Positions 25,341 to 38,600 of a stretch of DNA of 64,000 nucleotides are shown here, one piece after another; within the stretch, counting starts at the first letter, position 1; the number at the start of each line of letters is the position of its first letter. The stretch lies in assembly GCA_037975125.1 (NCBI GenBank), contig CM075853.1:31532795-31596794 (forward strand), written 5' to 3'. The notes beneath the pieces are model-generated. The model was given only the letters and a program-made list of their open reading frames with translations. It was not told the origin of the DNA and did not search any database. This DNA comes from Latrodectus hesperus. Its lineage: Eukaryota; Arthropoda; Arachnida; Araneae; Theridiidae. The translations under genes were made by a program, and so were the position numbers.

Positions 25341-27349
25341 ATTCATATCTGCAATATATATCTCACGAACGCAATATGTAAAAATTATGACTTTTTTCAA
25401 TATATAATTAAATAACAAATATTTGATTAAATTTTATTAAAAGTTTCCCTTCGTTTCTTATTCAAGTTTACTTTTACTTTTTCTTAAAAAATTCAAGAGA
25501 ATTGAACATCTCTGCATTTAAATAAAAATATAAAACCAAGCCTGCGCATTTCGAATATTATTTTTTAAACAATTATTATTAGCATATTTTTATATAAATA
25601 CGTTTTTTGATAGAAATAATATTTTATATCATTTTTATTTATAAAGAAAATTATTTATATTTTGATTGAGAAAGATTAAAATTTGTTTCTTGATTATTTT
25701 CAATTATAAATGAGAAAAAAATTCTTAGAAACACAATATTGCGAAGAGAAATATACACTTTATGTTTTTAAAAGAATATTATTATGAATCATAAAAATAT
25801 TGATTATTTCTAATTAAAATAATGAAAATTGAGAAATTTTAAATCAAAAAGGTAAATGTAAAAATTAAGAAATTGAATTTTCGGACCTGAAATTCTGATA
25901 AACCAACATACTAAAGACAGTCTTATACAACTGCTTTATAACATTTAATCACAAAAAAATGAGGTTTTCGAAAGATGATTAAGATTTTCATTCTTTCTTA
26001 TCAAAATGTTCACATAACATAAGCGAAATAAATCATTAAAGTAATATAGCTAAATGTGAGTCTAGGAAGTTTTCTAAACACTAAAGAGAGTTCAGCTTTT
26101 TTAAACCAATCTATCATTGTTATTGATTTATTTTCTATAAGGTCCCACAGTAAGATCAAAAACTGTAATGTTTACTTTTTAATTATCTCAGTTATAATAG
26201 TACAATTCTTTTTATAATTTTTAGGAACCAGAATTGTTGTTTTAATTTATTTATGTTTATTAAAATGAAGTAAAATTTTTATATTTAAATGTAGTAAAAC
26301 TTAGTTAAACTATTATATTATATGAATAGTTTATGTAAAATAGTTACTATAGGAAATATAATCTCATATATAATTCCTAAAATTATTAAATCTAAATTCT
26401 AAAAATACCATATTTATTTATTTTGAAAAATGTAGAATGTGTATGTACACACACAATTTTTAACTTATTAAAGTAGCTTATTTCTTATTGAAATAAATGA
26501 TTAGTTTTCAAATCAAAAGAGATTCCAGTAATTGCAGAGTTCAACACTGATTATTATATGTAAATGATAATTTTCACGATATAAAATGCTGCTACGATAT
26601 ATAAAAATTTTTTACGTGAAATATTTGGAAATTTATGCATATTTCTTGCATTATTAGTTTAAGTTAATATTAATATAATAATTTAAATTAATGTTTTTTA
26701 TATATTGAGAGAAATTAATACAAAACTATTCTACTTTTTTAAATTATCTATTTAGAATGAGGAATTTTATTTTCTAACAATTTACATAAAATATTATAAT
26801 TTAAATCTTCATCAAATTTAATAGTTTTAAATTATCTCGTAAAGCTTAAAGCATATAAGACGGTTTCTTTTAAGTAGTTATTTAATTGCTATGCACATGT
26901 ATTTTTGTGAATTTTCTTTGAATTAACTCAGTTACTCAATTCACGTTTCTGGCAGTCTATTTCTGCCAACCGAAAGCATTCAACATGAGAACAACCTCGC
27001 AATTTTGATTCGAAATGAAACGACCAGATTGATATCTGAATAAACCCTCACTTCGCTAAGCTTCAGATTGAGCAAAACAAAGAGATATTACATACAATCA
27101 CATTTTATTTGCGCATGCTTTCACAATACTATTATTATTGCTTGGGCGAGATTTCAAACTCACTAAACACAACTACGAGAGGAATGTCTTTATTTAATAG
27201 ACAACAATATATTTTATTATTTATTGTTTTGTATTTCTGATCCTGCATTTCTGCCAACCGAAACCACTGTACACAACCAATTACCTCCTTTAAACACACA
27301 ATCAAATGACGGAAAAGACGCTATTACTCCTGTACCTGAAAGGTCGCGA
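25341..27349. other. AT-rich intron sequence with a short recurrent motif
   Basis: The only structure is ATTTCTGCCAACCGAAA at about 26959-26976 and again near 27247. A related inverted form (AGTTGGCAGAAATA) occurs near 27872-27886. Confidence 0.5.
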
Positions 27350-27415
27350 ATTTGATATCTGTTATGTACTATCTGTTATTTGATATGTGTTATGTAATTT
27401 GATACCTGTTATGAT
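27350..27415. repeat. Degenerate short tandem repeat (ATTTGATAYSTGTTATG-like)
   Basis: Three to four imperfect copies of a motif of about 19 bases lie next to each other, a little upstream of the family D SINE. Confidence 0.6.
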
Positions 27416-27550
27416 AGAAGAGTTAAGAGGTTTCATGTGCTCATTAAAAGTTACGCAGAGTTCATTATTTTTGCACTGAAGTAGAGTAGAATAGTAGAAG
27501 GCCAGTTCCAATGTCAACATCACCGATCGTGATTGAAAATGACAAAATAG

Positions 27551-27842
27551 TTGGCGAGACCACGATGTCCTGGTTTGTTAAGGCGTAGTTCTAGATATCT
27601 GAAGGTAGTGTATTAGAATCCCAGCTTAACCGAAGATCCGTCGTGTTCGCTAAAAGTGACTGGAGCACGTTAAAACTGGGCGTGGTTTCAATGTCCTCCA
27701 AGTGAAATGATACCTCAGGGGGTGGCAGGCCAAGCATAGGGGGTCTTCTGCTTGCACCTTGCTTCAAAATCACGAAGACACCACCGGCTGCTTCTATCTT
27801 ACTGGTAGAACCCAACTCAGGGAAGCATGCTGGTGCAACAGC
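27551..27842 (+). mobile_element. tRNA-Leu-like SINE, family D, longest copy
   Basis: The head has degenerate A-box (GTCCTGGTTTGTTAAGGCG) and B-box (TTAGAATCCC) remnants. The body has CAATGTCCTCCAAGTGAAAT and a 3' third with ACGAAGACACCACCGGCTGC, ending GAAGCATGCTGGTGCAACAG. The 3' part is shared with 24325-24440, and the head and CAATGTCCTCCAA block are shared with 40130-40310. An open frame on the opposite strand is only a shadow. Confidence 0.75.
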
Positions 27843-28304
27843 AAAATATTTGGTTAGTTTAATGCCTTTAGTTGGCAGAAATAGGTATGTATGACAATAA
27901 CGTATCTTAGGCTAGGGATGGGATAAAGAAAAATTGTGCATAAAATATGTCATTCCTGTCAGTAGCTTTCTTTATCGATTTCTATACCATATTAAACTAA
28001 TGCATATTTTTATTGTTAATGAATAAGAATATATTTGATGCAGTAAAATATTAAACAGAAATAAATTCTCAAGATTTAACAAATTTATTTTTATGATTAT
28101 AAGCTCAAGAAGAAATTATGTTAAATTATGACAATTATAAAACTTAATATTTCCCCCCTCCGAATTTTTAACTTTCCAATAAAACATTACAAAGACACTA
28201 AATAGAAAATAAACATACAAAACCACAGCATAAATATGCTGCGAAATGTTAATAGTTATATCAAATATGTTTCAAATTGCCATAAATTTAATTTTTTTGC
28301 AGTG

Positions 28305-28425
<121 letters not shown>

Positions 28426-31079
28426 GTTAATTGGTAGTATCATATTATCTATTACTTTTTTAATGTTATTTCGTTTTCATGACATAAACAAATTAACTTT
28501 GATCCTTTGAGGTAACAGGAAATATTAAGCTAATATATTTCTGGTCCTTTCTAAAGATCAAAGTGAAAATGCTTATTTCATGAAAAATCAAATACCTAAA
28601 TGCGATTTAGAATAAAATTTAAATGAAAACGGGGAATCCTTAAACCCATACTGAACCTAAATATTTCTTGTCTAGTGGATTATTTGAATTTATTTCTAAT
28701 GCATTTTAAAGCAATTTGCATTTATTTAGCTTTGCAGTCCGTGGAGAGAAATTTAGCACATTCCCAGACACAAAAATTACATTATGGAAATTCCTCTAAA
28801 CCTATTATGTATATCATTGATTGTTCTAGTATTATTTTTACGTAATTCTTTAGTATAGTTTGTAAATCCTTTGTATATTAGTTTGTGATATTTAAATGTT
28901 AAGCAATGGTACTATCCTCTTTTACTTTGAAATTATATTTTTATTTCATTGAATTAAAATTTCATTGGAAATATTACAAGGGGAGAAACAACCAAAATAT
29001 ACATATTAAAATAATATATGTAGTTAAAGTTTTCAAGAATTTTTCTGATATACGAGAATCTCCATTTAGTGAACTTCTCTACTTATAGTTTTAAATTTAT
29101 GCTGAGATAAAACAATATGTAAAGTAAGGTGTAAATTGATTTAAAAGAAAAAATTCAACAAAATGTTAAAAAAATGGAAATTATTTTATACAATAAATAA
29201 ACATTAAAATAGTCTATGATACCTCTTTTTATAAAAACTCTTTTGTTATTTTAGTTGTGCCTGACTAAGTACTTTTACGAAGAAAATACAATTTGAAAGA
29301 AAGCACAAATCTATGCATACAATATTTTTCTTCCTTTCTTCTGTAAAATTAAATGATATTAGTGTTTTCGAAAACTCACTCAATTTTTGACTCGTATTCC
29401 AATATAGTACAAAAGTATCTAATTGCATATGGTACAAAAGAATCTAGTGGTATATGGTACACATTTATATCTTAAGATAGAAAAGGGGAAGGAAAAGATC
29501 TTTTTTCTCTGCAGCAATGAGAAATGTATATTAAATGAAATCCATATTAATTAGAGCTGCTTATTTTTGTTTTAGTGACTTTAGGTTATTAACATTTTTA
29601 TGAAGAAACAGCATTGATATGTTATTTTTTAAATATGAAAATCAACTGTGGTGAATATTTAGAAATTTTCAAAATTTTCTCTCATAAAAAATTTTGATAC
29701 AAAATAAAGTTGTATATTTTTTCATCTAAAAATGTTCCAAGACTTAGATGAATTATAATTGTTTAATATTGAAGCATTTGAAGAGAAAACTCGTACTTAA
29801 TAGGATACAATATAAAATATAAAAAAAATGTCTGTCAGTAATAAGTAGGTATCATGAAAACAAAATAATGCAAAAAAATTATTCCTTGTGTAGTAAAAAT
29901 ACCTATAAGAAATTTGTATTTTCGTATATTTTTTTCTTTACATGAAATTTTTGTATGCCGCTAAGTGTCAATGCGTACGGCAGCTTGCTAACCACAAAGG
30001 AAACCGTTAAATACAATGATTCAGTCAAGTAATAAAAATAGCCGATTTGAAATAAAAGACCCTTGTATGTGCAAGGTGCAGCTTAATGATTCAATAATCA
30101 GAATTACTACGTCTGAACTTTTTAAAATGTTCTACTATAATTATTTTTATATTTGTAAATTCACTTTTTGTTTTTAGTCGTACAATTTTTGCGGCTAAAA
30201 GTAAAAAATACTATTTTACAATTGAAATTAGTTTCTATTTCTTTGATCTAAGGTGTGTGCTCAGGAGTTTTCCTGGTTTTTAACTTATGCCATGTGAATG
30301 CACTGTGATTATAAAATCGAATCACTTATTTTTGAAACAATCAGGATTTTGGATAAAAAAGTAAATGTGATTGATGATAAAATTGATAAAATAGCGAGAT
30401 TGATTGATTAAATTATAAGTATTGTTGTTACTTATGACACTTAGACAAGCCAAGCTCGCTATGCCATTTGCTATGTGAAATTAAGTCAGTAGGTTGCGTC
30501 TTTCGTTTAACCAGAGCAGCACGAAGATGAAAGTTGGACTTTGCTCTAAAGTCCTCCGATAGATGGCTCCACCAGAGGATCCACTCCCTCAATTTTGACA
30601 TTGATTTGAAAAGAGAGGAAATTTTCTAAAAACTACTACACGCATGGTAACTGCTCAAAGATCGAATGTTATAAGCGTTCTCTAATTTGAAATTGAGTTC
30701 TTAATGATTTTGAAATTCTTGCTTTCTTGTGTAAAGGTTTATAAATAACGAAAAAAAGTAAATAACGCGTTTACAAACTTAATTTAATTTAATCGTAGTA
30801 TAACTTAAAAACAATAAAACATGGGAAACCACTGTTGGATTGCATTTTTAAAAGCCCTAATAAACTGAAAAATAAAAGAAGTTAAATAATCAAATCTTAA
30901 TGTCGTTATAAATCATTTCTCTGGTTAACAAAAGTCATTTATTTTATTTAGACAAAAAATATAGATCTGAAGAAAAATCAATTTCATGCTCAAGTGATTT
31001 TTATTTTGAATTAATGGAACACAAGAAGCAATTTCCTAAATCGAGTAAATTTTGAGAAATTTAGGATCAATCTTAGCAT

Positions 31080-31082
<3 letters not shown>

Positions 31083-31168
<86 letters not shown>
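31083..31168. repeat. (TA)n microsatellite
   Basis: About 43 TA units, directly followed by the 32-bp-arm inverted repeat. Confidence 0.97.
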
Positions 31169-31170
<2 letters not shown>

Positions 31171-31240
31171 CAACATACGATAGATATGGAAATAATGTTA
31201 AATATATATAACATTAATTCCATATCTATCGTATGTTGTT
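31169..31240. repeat. Inverted repeat, 32-bp arms, directly beside a (TA)n array
   Basis: Arms 31169-31200 and 31209-31240 match at 31 of 32 positions (core CATACGATAGATATGGAA), with an 8-base loop AATATATA. The left arm begins where the TA array 31083-31168 ends. Confidence 0.93.
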
Positions 31241-31470
31241 CAACAATGGTGGGGTTTAAACACGGGAACTTATAAGCTGATGAGCTATATTTTACAATTA
31301 ATCCATGATGAGTCTTTGTTACGTGACTTAGTCAAATTTAGCAAACTAAAGCGGTTGAAAGGTTTTTAAAAAGATTCGCCATATCTTATACCCGCTTGAA
31401 GAACTCAATAGATATTGTTCGTATTCACTTGGAAGGATCCTGGAAATTCTTCCAAATACCAACCCCTTTA

Positions 31471-31473
<3 letters not shown>

Positions 31474-31553
<80 letters not shown>
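31474..31553. repeat. (TA)n microsatellite
   Basis: About 40 TA units, 235 bp after the inverted repeat at 31169-31240. Confidence 0.97.
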
Positions 31554-31555
<2 letters not shown>

Positions 31556-32837
31556 ATAAAGTTGAAGATTAATATTTATCTTCTATTAGCCGGGCAGTGG
31601 ATGGGATTGAATTCAGACTGTTTCACTTTAGAAAATATTATTCTATAACTGTAACTGTGAGTGCATACTATATGGCTCGTAATTTTTTTACAGCATGCAT
31701 TTCATAATTTTATCCAAACGTATTTTCCGTTATATTTTTTTGTGAGTACTAATTTAAATTTCTTAATTCCAAAATTTAATTTTTAGATTGAAACTATTAT
31801 TTTATTATTGTAGTTATATTAGTTTATACATTTTGAAAATTACGCTACATTTGCAAAATAAATTTGTAAATCTATATTAATGTCATATTTCTCATTATTT
31901 TCATTCCTTTTTCACACATTTAATTTGAATTTTAACACATTTCAACTGAATATAAACAATAAAATTTAATTCTGCTTACTTTTTAAGGAATATATCATAA
32001 CGATGGTTGACATTAACTGTAAAGTTTTGCTAAATTTTATTAAAAATATTCTTGTTTTTATTTGATTTAGACGTTTTTCTTTTGAGATTAACCGTTCAAA
32101 AGTTTAAGAAAACACTAAAATTCGAATGTTCGAATCTTAAATTCTTCCAAGTACTCGAAAGATTTAATGAATTTATATATTTCAGCTTATTTGTAAGAGT
32201 AACCAAGAAAAGTTCATTTTAACTATAAACTCTTTGATAAACAAGAAGGCACGAAAGTAAATAAACTTTTTATGAAACGTCACAAAAATAACATCAGAAA
32301 TCCGGTCATTCGACTGCTGACGAAGGCAAGAAACCAGCTTAACCATGCATGTCCATGCAATTTTTTACTTAAAGTACAATCACTCACAATTCTCTTTTAT
32401 TCTTCAAAATTACGATGAAAGTGACAGTTGCTTTCTGTAATCCTGTTATTGGTGGTATTGAGCAGGCGCCATAATACAGTTCACTGGCTTCAATGACTAC
32501 ATTTTATTTCTTCTCACACTTACGACAACTCTTTATTTTTGAAGTATTTCTTAAATTGTGTTGTATCAGATAAACTATAAGTGTGATTTAAGTTTGCAGT
32601 TTCTCACATGTTTAACATCTTTTAGATATTTTTGAGAACAATGGAAACCCTTAGATCTCTTGTATAACTATTTAGAGTATCATTATCTTAATTGGACAAA
32701 TATACCATAAATATTGACGGATATTGGTTTACTTTAGAATGTTTTTGAAGAGTCTTCAGATACTTTTCAGAATTTTATTACTCGTGATTTCCAGTTATTG
32801 TTATATAGGTCCTTTTGAACAAAATTTTTATTAGATT

Positions 32838-32885
32838 TTACTATTTGATTTCCATTGTGAATTCCATTACTATTTGATTTCCATT
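32838..32885. repeat. 19-bp direct repeat, 29-bp period
   Basis: TTACTATTTGATTTCCATT occurs at 32838-32856 and 32867-32885. Confidence 0.8.
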
Positions 32886-33096
32886 TTTACTTCAATAATA
32901 TTCGAATATTACATATAGTATATGTTCTTCTAAAGTAGAATAAAATAAAAAAATAGGCTTCAATTAATATTCATATGAGTTGTCTAAAAGTCAAGATAAG
33001 TTTTGTGATTTAAATAATTTTAGAAAAAATAGCTTTCATAATTGTATAATTTTAAAATTAACTAAAGATTATTACATATACTTATTTGACTGCTTT

Positions 33097-33360
33097 GAGG
33101 AGTATGAAAATTATACCCGATGGATCTAGAACCTACGCAGAATTCAGGCACTGCACCGGAGTTCTGCTGGATCCGAGGCATCTCTTCAAGTGCATTTCTG
33201 TTGCCTCGACCCTCTTCAACATCGACCCCAACTGCTGCCATGACACCCTCTATACGGAAAAGCTGAAGATGTGGTCAGGGCAGTGCTCCACGCCTTTGGT
33301 CCCTTATGACTTATCTTTTTTTACCTTTTCTTTTTGCGCTTGTCACACGACAACAACAAC
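33097..33360 (+). mobile_element. 5'-truncated Jockey-like non-LTR retrotransposon with perfect 13-bp TSD
   Basis: A 264-bp insertion is flanked by a perfect 13-bp duplication, ATTTGACTGCTTT (33084-33096 and 33361-33373). It ends in a short CAA-repeat tail, as left by target-primed reverse transcription. It encodes the last part of a Jockey-like ORF2. The zinc-knuckle-like tail of the form HC…LDPRHLFKC is read first. Then, after a frameshift near 33262, AEDVVRAVLHAFGPL appears in the next frame. Nothing 5' of this remains, so it is dead on arrival. The exact target duplication argues for a recent insertion. Confidence 0.88.
33118..33310 (+). pseudogene. C-terminal fragment of a Jockey-like reverse transcriptase polyprotein
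   Basis: The readable protein (TYAEFRHCTGVLLDPRHLFKC…TLFNIDPN) matches the cysteine/histidine tail that follows the RNase H domain in many arthropod Jockey-clade ORF2 proteins. The spacing C-x(n)-H-x(3)-C is as expected. The final family segment (AEDVVRAVLHAFGPL) is in a different frame, so there is a one-base indel around 33262. The family match is from memory of such proteins, not from a search. Confidence 0.7.
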
Positions 33361-34577
33361 ATTTGACTGCTTTAATAATAATATATTAATGGTACTAGTT
33401 ATAGTAATGCATATAATAAATTTTAATACTTTATTTTTATTATAAAAATAAATTTAAATCTTTCCCTTGAGTATATAATAGGAAATATTTGGAATGAAGT
33501 TCTAAGAAAACTGCAAAAGAAACTCAACAGTTTTTAGTCAACTTGCTTTCCTCTTACAAAATTTTATGCAACTTAGTCATAAAACTGATCAACAAGCATG
33601 TATTTCTGGAAAAATCCATGGAACTAGTTTTATATAAATATATCATGTATGCCTTTTACAAAATTTACCAAATTTAATTTTATGAAATCTTTTAGCATGC
33701 ATACTTTTCTTGAAAATATTAAGGAAGATGGTTTACAAAACAAATGCGCATTTATGTCTTCTCAAACGAGTTTTGCGGATCAGTTTTACCAGTTTCAGGT
33801 AACTGGTCAATGATTATTTGTTTCTTGAAATTTTTATCATGTACAGAAATCTAAAAGTGAGTTCCTATTAATGAACTTTCATTTACTCTAATATTTAATA
33901 TAATCATAAGTAACAGAAAGTCCATTAACATATTTGAAGAAACAGGAACAAGAAACATTGAAAATTACAAGCCACTGCGAACACATTGAATTGTCTTACT
34001 ACTATATAAATTAATAATAACAATATAAATTTCCATTATTGATATTAATAATTTTCGACTGAAAAAATTATTTTATTCGCATGAGGAAGACAATTTTTCT
34101 CTCAATAAATATTTTCTTAATTATTATTTAAAAAAAACAAACCATTATTTGTAATAAATTAGATATGTTTTATCTAGTTATTTTGAACGTTAAAAATGAT
34201 GGTTCTGTTATTTTTATGCATGCTTATGTAGAATTTTATATCTTCATATATTATCTATGATACCTAGAGTTATTTATAGCTATATGGCTCTAAGAATCAT
34301 TAAGCTTTGTATTCAAGAATCATTTTTAAAAAAGGCGAATAACGTCGAGAAAAAATAGTGTAAATTAGGTCAAGAAAAAATCCTAAAATTTAAAAGTTAT
34401 TACTTGGTCTAGTGATATAATAACCTATTTAATTTTTTACCATCTTAACATCACCTTGTTTAACAAAAAGATGTGTTTAATCTAATCATGCATAACTCTG
34501 TCCGATTCAATTGGCGATTACTTGATTGGTAAATTGTCATTCTTTTTGTAAGACAGGGTTAAATAGACTAAAATACA

Positions 34578-34622
34578 TGTGGGCATTAACATCATGCCGA
34601 TAATATGATGTTAATGCCCACA
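34578..34622. repeat. Perfect 18-bp hairpin, 9-base loop
   Basis: TGTGGGCATTAACATCAT (34578-34595) pairs exactly with 34605-34622. The loop is GCCGATAAT. No flanking element was recognised. Confidence 0.93.
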
Positions 34623-34911
34623 ACATTTAAAAATGAATCAATTTGAAATTTAGTTACCTGTAAAATTTCTAAAAATTATCTGTACTTGGAAACATAATAC
34701 TTTGCTTTTGGTACAACCATCAGTCAGCGGAAAAGAGCTTGCTATGCAAAATCTAGCCATATTATAGATCATCTCATATTTTAGAAATCAAGTGACCGTA
34801 ACCCAAAGAAATGATGGCACGTGACACTAGTAGCTTGCTGCGTACAATATTTAGGAATATTGGCTACCTTGAAATATATCCTCCGATAACGTGATACATA
34901 CATACATAGCG

Positions 34912-35125
34912 GTGTCGGGGAGTCTTGGATTGTACCTTAAGATTAACGGGTTTGGAACACTCGCCTATCACTAGATGCCTTTTAATTTTGAACCACGGTC
35001 ACATCTGAGCTGTCACCCTCCTCTCTACATCCACACCACACCAGCAGAGGGACTTTGGGCGTTAAATTTTAGCGTGGATACGTCCTCAACGGGAAGCCTC
35101 ATGAATTGTGATAGGTAAGCTGAGG
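34912..35125 (-). repeat. Repeat family E, copy 2
   Basis: On the minus strand it is collinear with 45191-45369 (CTGGTGTGGTGTGGATG, GAGGGTGACAGCTCAG, GTGACCGTGGTTCAAAATT, GGCGAGTGTTCCAAACCCGT). Only one copy of the 26-bp unit is present here and the terminal hairpin is missing. A weaker third relative may sit on the minus strand at 40400-40490 (CAATGTCCTTCTCTGGTGAG). Confidence 0.6.
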
Positions 35126-35449
35126 CATGCTTCTGAAAATGATCTTTAATATAAATCTCATGTGCTGCTATTGTTAAAATGTACCATCATTGGCCCAATT
35201 GAAACTAACGTTGAGTGTGCCATACGTCTCTATTAAAATGTGATAGTGACGCATGTGTTTCAAGAAAACATTATCAATAACTAAATCCTAATACGCCCAG
35301 ATTTGTTTGATACTACAATGACAATTATTATGTATGCAAAGTACTAAAATATTGTGATATTATTTCATATCAGAAGACAATAATAAAATTTTAAGCCTAC
35401 CTTTTATGCTTGAAACATTTCTTAAATTATTTTCCATTCACTTTTTCAG

Positions 35450-35695
35450 GTATCTTGACAACTGAAGAAAATGTATTTCAAACATCCTTTGAGTATTCCC
35501 TTCTGTGAGGATTTTCTTTGAAATTGTGGGACTCACTTTTGCGTCGCATGGAAGAATACTTAGAAAATTTACCACCACCAACCCCAAGTGACAGTGGAAT
35601 ATGCATCTTCTGTTGCTAAGCAACGGTTGGGATTTAACCCAAAAGATTTCGCTCCGATGAGTGTGATCTTACCACCACTATCTTCTGGCCTGTCC
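35450..35695 (-). mobile_element. SINE family F-like, copy 3
   Basis: The minus strand has a tRNA-like GATAGTGGTGGTAAGATCAC and a B-box-like TTGGGTTAAATCCCAA. It is followed by CCGTTGCTTAGCAACAGAAG, which resembles the CCATTGTTAAGCAACGGAAG block of family F. The 3' part is diverged. Assignment to F is tentative. Confidence 0.45.
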
Positions 35696-35699
35696 AGAA

Positions 35700-38600
35700 T
35701 TAATATTTAAAGAAATATAAAAATTTAAAAATTCTAAGAATGAGTGAATTATAAATGCTGAATAATTTTTGGTAGATACTAAAACAATTTAAAGTTATCT
35801 TAAGAGAGTGGAATTATGTTGTTGTGATGACACATTGATAAAAAAATGGCGCAATCAAAAATGGTTATTATTATTACTAGGCATTAGACTTTATTATGTA
35901 TTTCTGCTAAATTATGCATACGATTCTACAATTATAGCTTACAAATTTCTCAGTGCAATTTTGACATTTTAAAGTAAAATTTTTATGCCTTTTTGGAAAC
36001 ATTTACAATCAATATAGCATATTGCACTAACATTAATTATTTATTTTAAATGGAAATAAAAACTATTAACATTAATGATTATGTAAGCCAAAATAATCTA
36101 AAGTTTTACCTAAACACAAACATTCAAAACTATTTAAAGATAATATATTTCTTGAAAGAAATATTTTTAAGTTTTGTTTTATATATTTTCAATATTAAAT
36201 GATAAAAAAATATTTTTTCAGTAGAAACTAGTTACAAAGCAATTGTATCTACTTCTAAAGAAAATTAAGCCAATCTGTCTTAAGGTATCTGTACTCTAAG
36301 AAAGTGAACCACACAATAGCATATTCTAGACATAGTAAAAAAGAAATGGTTCACAGCTGTGAACAGCACGAGATATGACGTCACTAAACGAGCGTTATTC
36401 AAAGAAATCGATTCTATAAGATTTCGTGAAATAACAATTCAGAATTTTCATGGTTTAATGAATTTCAAAAATAAAATATATCATAACTGGAACACAGTGA
36501 ATTAAAAAATTAGAAATAAAACAAAGCTAATATAACTTATGCATTAAATTCAGGTATAGCACATATTTATGAAGAAATATGTTTCAATTTTTTCAGCTTT
36601 TACATTATTTAAATGCAGCAAAATTTAAAAAAGAAAAAGTCCTGCACTTTTCTTAAATGTTATTTTGAAATTTAAAGCAATAATTTTTTTAAATATATTT
36701 TCTTTTCTTTTTTAATGTTTGCTTTTCTAATGCCTTATTGACTCACCGTCACTAAAATCATAACTTGGTCATTAAAACATTGTTATCTTTAGCTTTTCGT
36801 TTTCTTCTCCGTGTGAGTCTGAGATCAAATTCCAAAACTGAAATCTACATTAACTTTCTATGGCTTCGGACTGTTTTAAAATCTTCATTTTAAGATTTAT
36901 ACCACCATTTGGTCAATGGTAGCTTTTTTGACTTTGATGGACAAATATTTTTTATATAAAATTTGTATATACATTTTTATAATTATTAGAGCATAATAAT
37001 CACTTCATGACAAATTCGCCACACATGGATGTTTTTATATTTTTCATAATAAAATGAAAAAAATACTTCAAAGTAAAAAAATTCTTACATATATTCATCA
37101 CTAAAGTACTATTTTATTTCAAATAATATTTTTACTATCACAAATCTAATAAAATATCTAGGAATAAAATAACTATCGGGGAAAAATGGCTTGGAATCCA
37201 TTTTAGAATATATGTTCTGATAAAGAAGTATCCATAAACTAAATGTTACTTAAAGAAGTATGGGTGTTTTGATGAATTAGTTTTTATTTAAATAATTTTG
37301 ATTGAACTCCATTAATAATTGTTCAATAATGTTTCTAATCTAATCTGCTTTTTTAATTTTCAAAACACGATACTTTCTTGGAGTGTTTTAAATTAAAATT
37401 AAGTCTTTTTAATTAAAAAAATCTAGAAAACTCATAAACACGCATCCCGAAAAATATGCAAAAATAAAAGTTATCTCTCGATAATTAACAAAGTCTAAAA
37501 TTAATCCAAAAACTATATTATTTAAAGATTATCGTACTGCCTGTTGTGCATTAAGCTCTTAATAAGGAACCCAATTTTCTATTTAGAATATTCTCATTTT
37601 AGAGTGAAACGCAGTAATTCATGATTTTTTTTTTCAAATATTTTTGCCAGCAAAAGTTTTTTTGAAATTCTGATCATCCGCAAATATCAATGTTAAAGTT
37701 TCTGATATAATGGTGATCTCATAGATTAATATTTTCATAACCAATCCAAATTAAGATTGTTTTGTGTAAGGAACCAGGGTATACCATCAATCTGTGTTGC
37801 TTAATTTGAATTTAATTTACACGATATCAATCTGTATGCAAGTTATTCACTTAAATTTATTATTTTACACTATTTACGTGTTCATTTAAAAAATAATGTC
37901 GGCAGGCCCTTGATGATTTAAGTAATGTAAATTTTATGTTATATTATATTATGCAACTTCATTGATACTGTTAATAAAATATTTCAATGTACATAAGTAG
38001 TTATTCATTACGAGCAAATTAATACTTTATAGTAAAAATTATCTTTTCAAAGTTTAAGCTTCCAAGAATGTTTTCTTTTTTATCCTCATTCTATTAAAAT
38101 ATATGTACTTACCCTACTACCTTAGCCGCGTTACTTTATTTAATATTTTCAGAATCAAAGTATTTTTGTTCTTGTATTTAATAAATCCTAAACACACGTT
38201 TAACTAAAACAGGAAGCTTTTTTTAATCATACTAAAAACTGTTTTTAGAATAATATTTATATTCTGCTAAAATACACTTGATGCTAACAGTAATACAAAA
38301 AAAATATTTATCTTTTAGACTTTACAAAGAAAGTCATGTAATATCTTCACAGTAATTGGCAAGTAAGATAAACATTAATATTTTTATAAATGAAAATATC
38401 CTACTACCCAAACAAGGCATCATAATAAAAAATAAAACCCTCTAGGCTTAAAATTTAATAGGATTTTTTAAGCATCCTGAAATCAAATAAACTTTATTTC
38501 CTCCAGGAAAATAGGGTCATATTTTAGATAAAAAAAAACATGTTATAATTTTGATCATTATTTTTGACATTAAAAGTCTTTACATAATTCGTATAATTCT

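Noticed and set aside
33086..33445. A 119-codon host gene
   Set aside because: It starts in the target duplication, covers a LINE 3' end and runs into flanking intron sequence.
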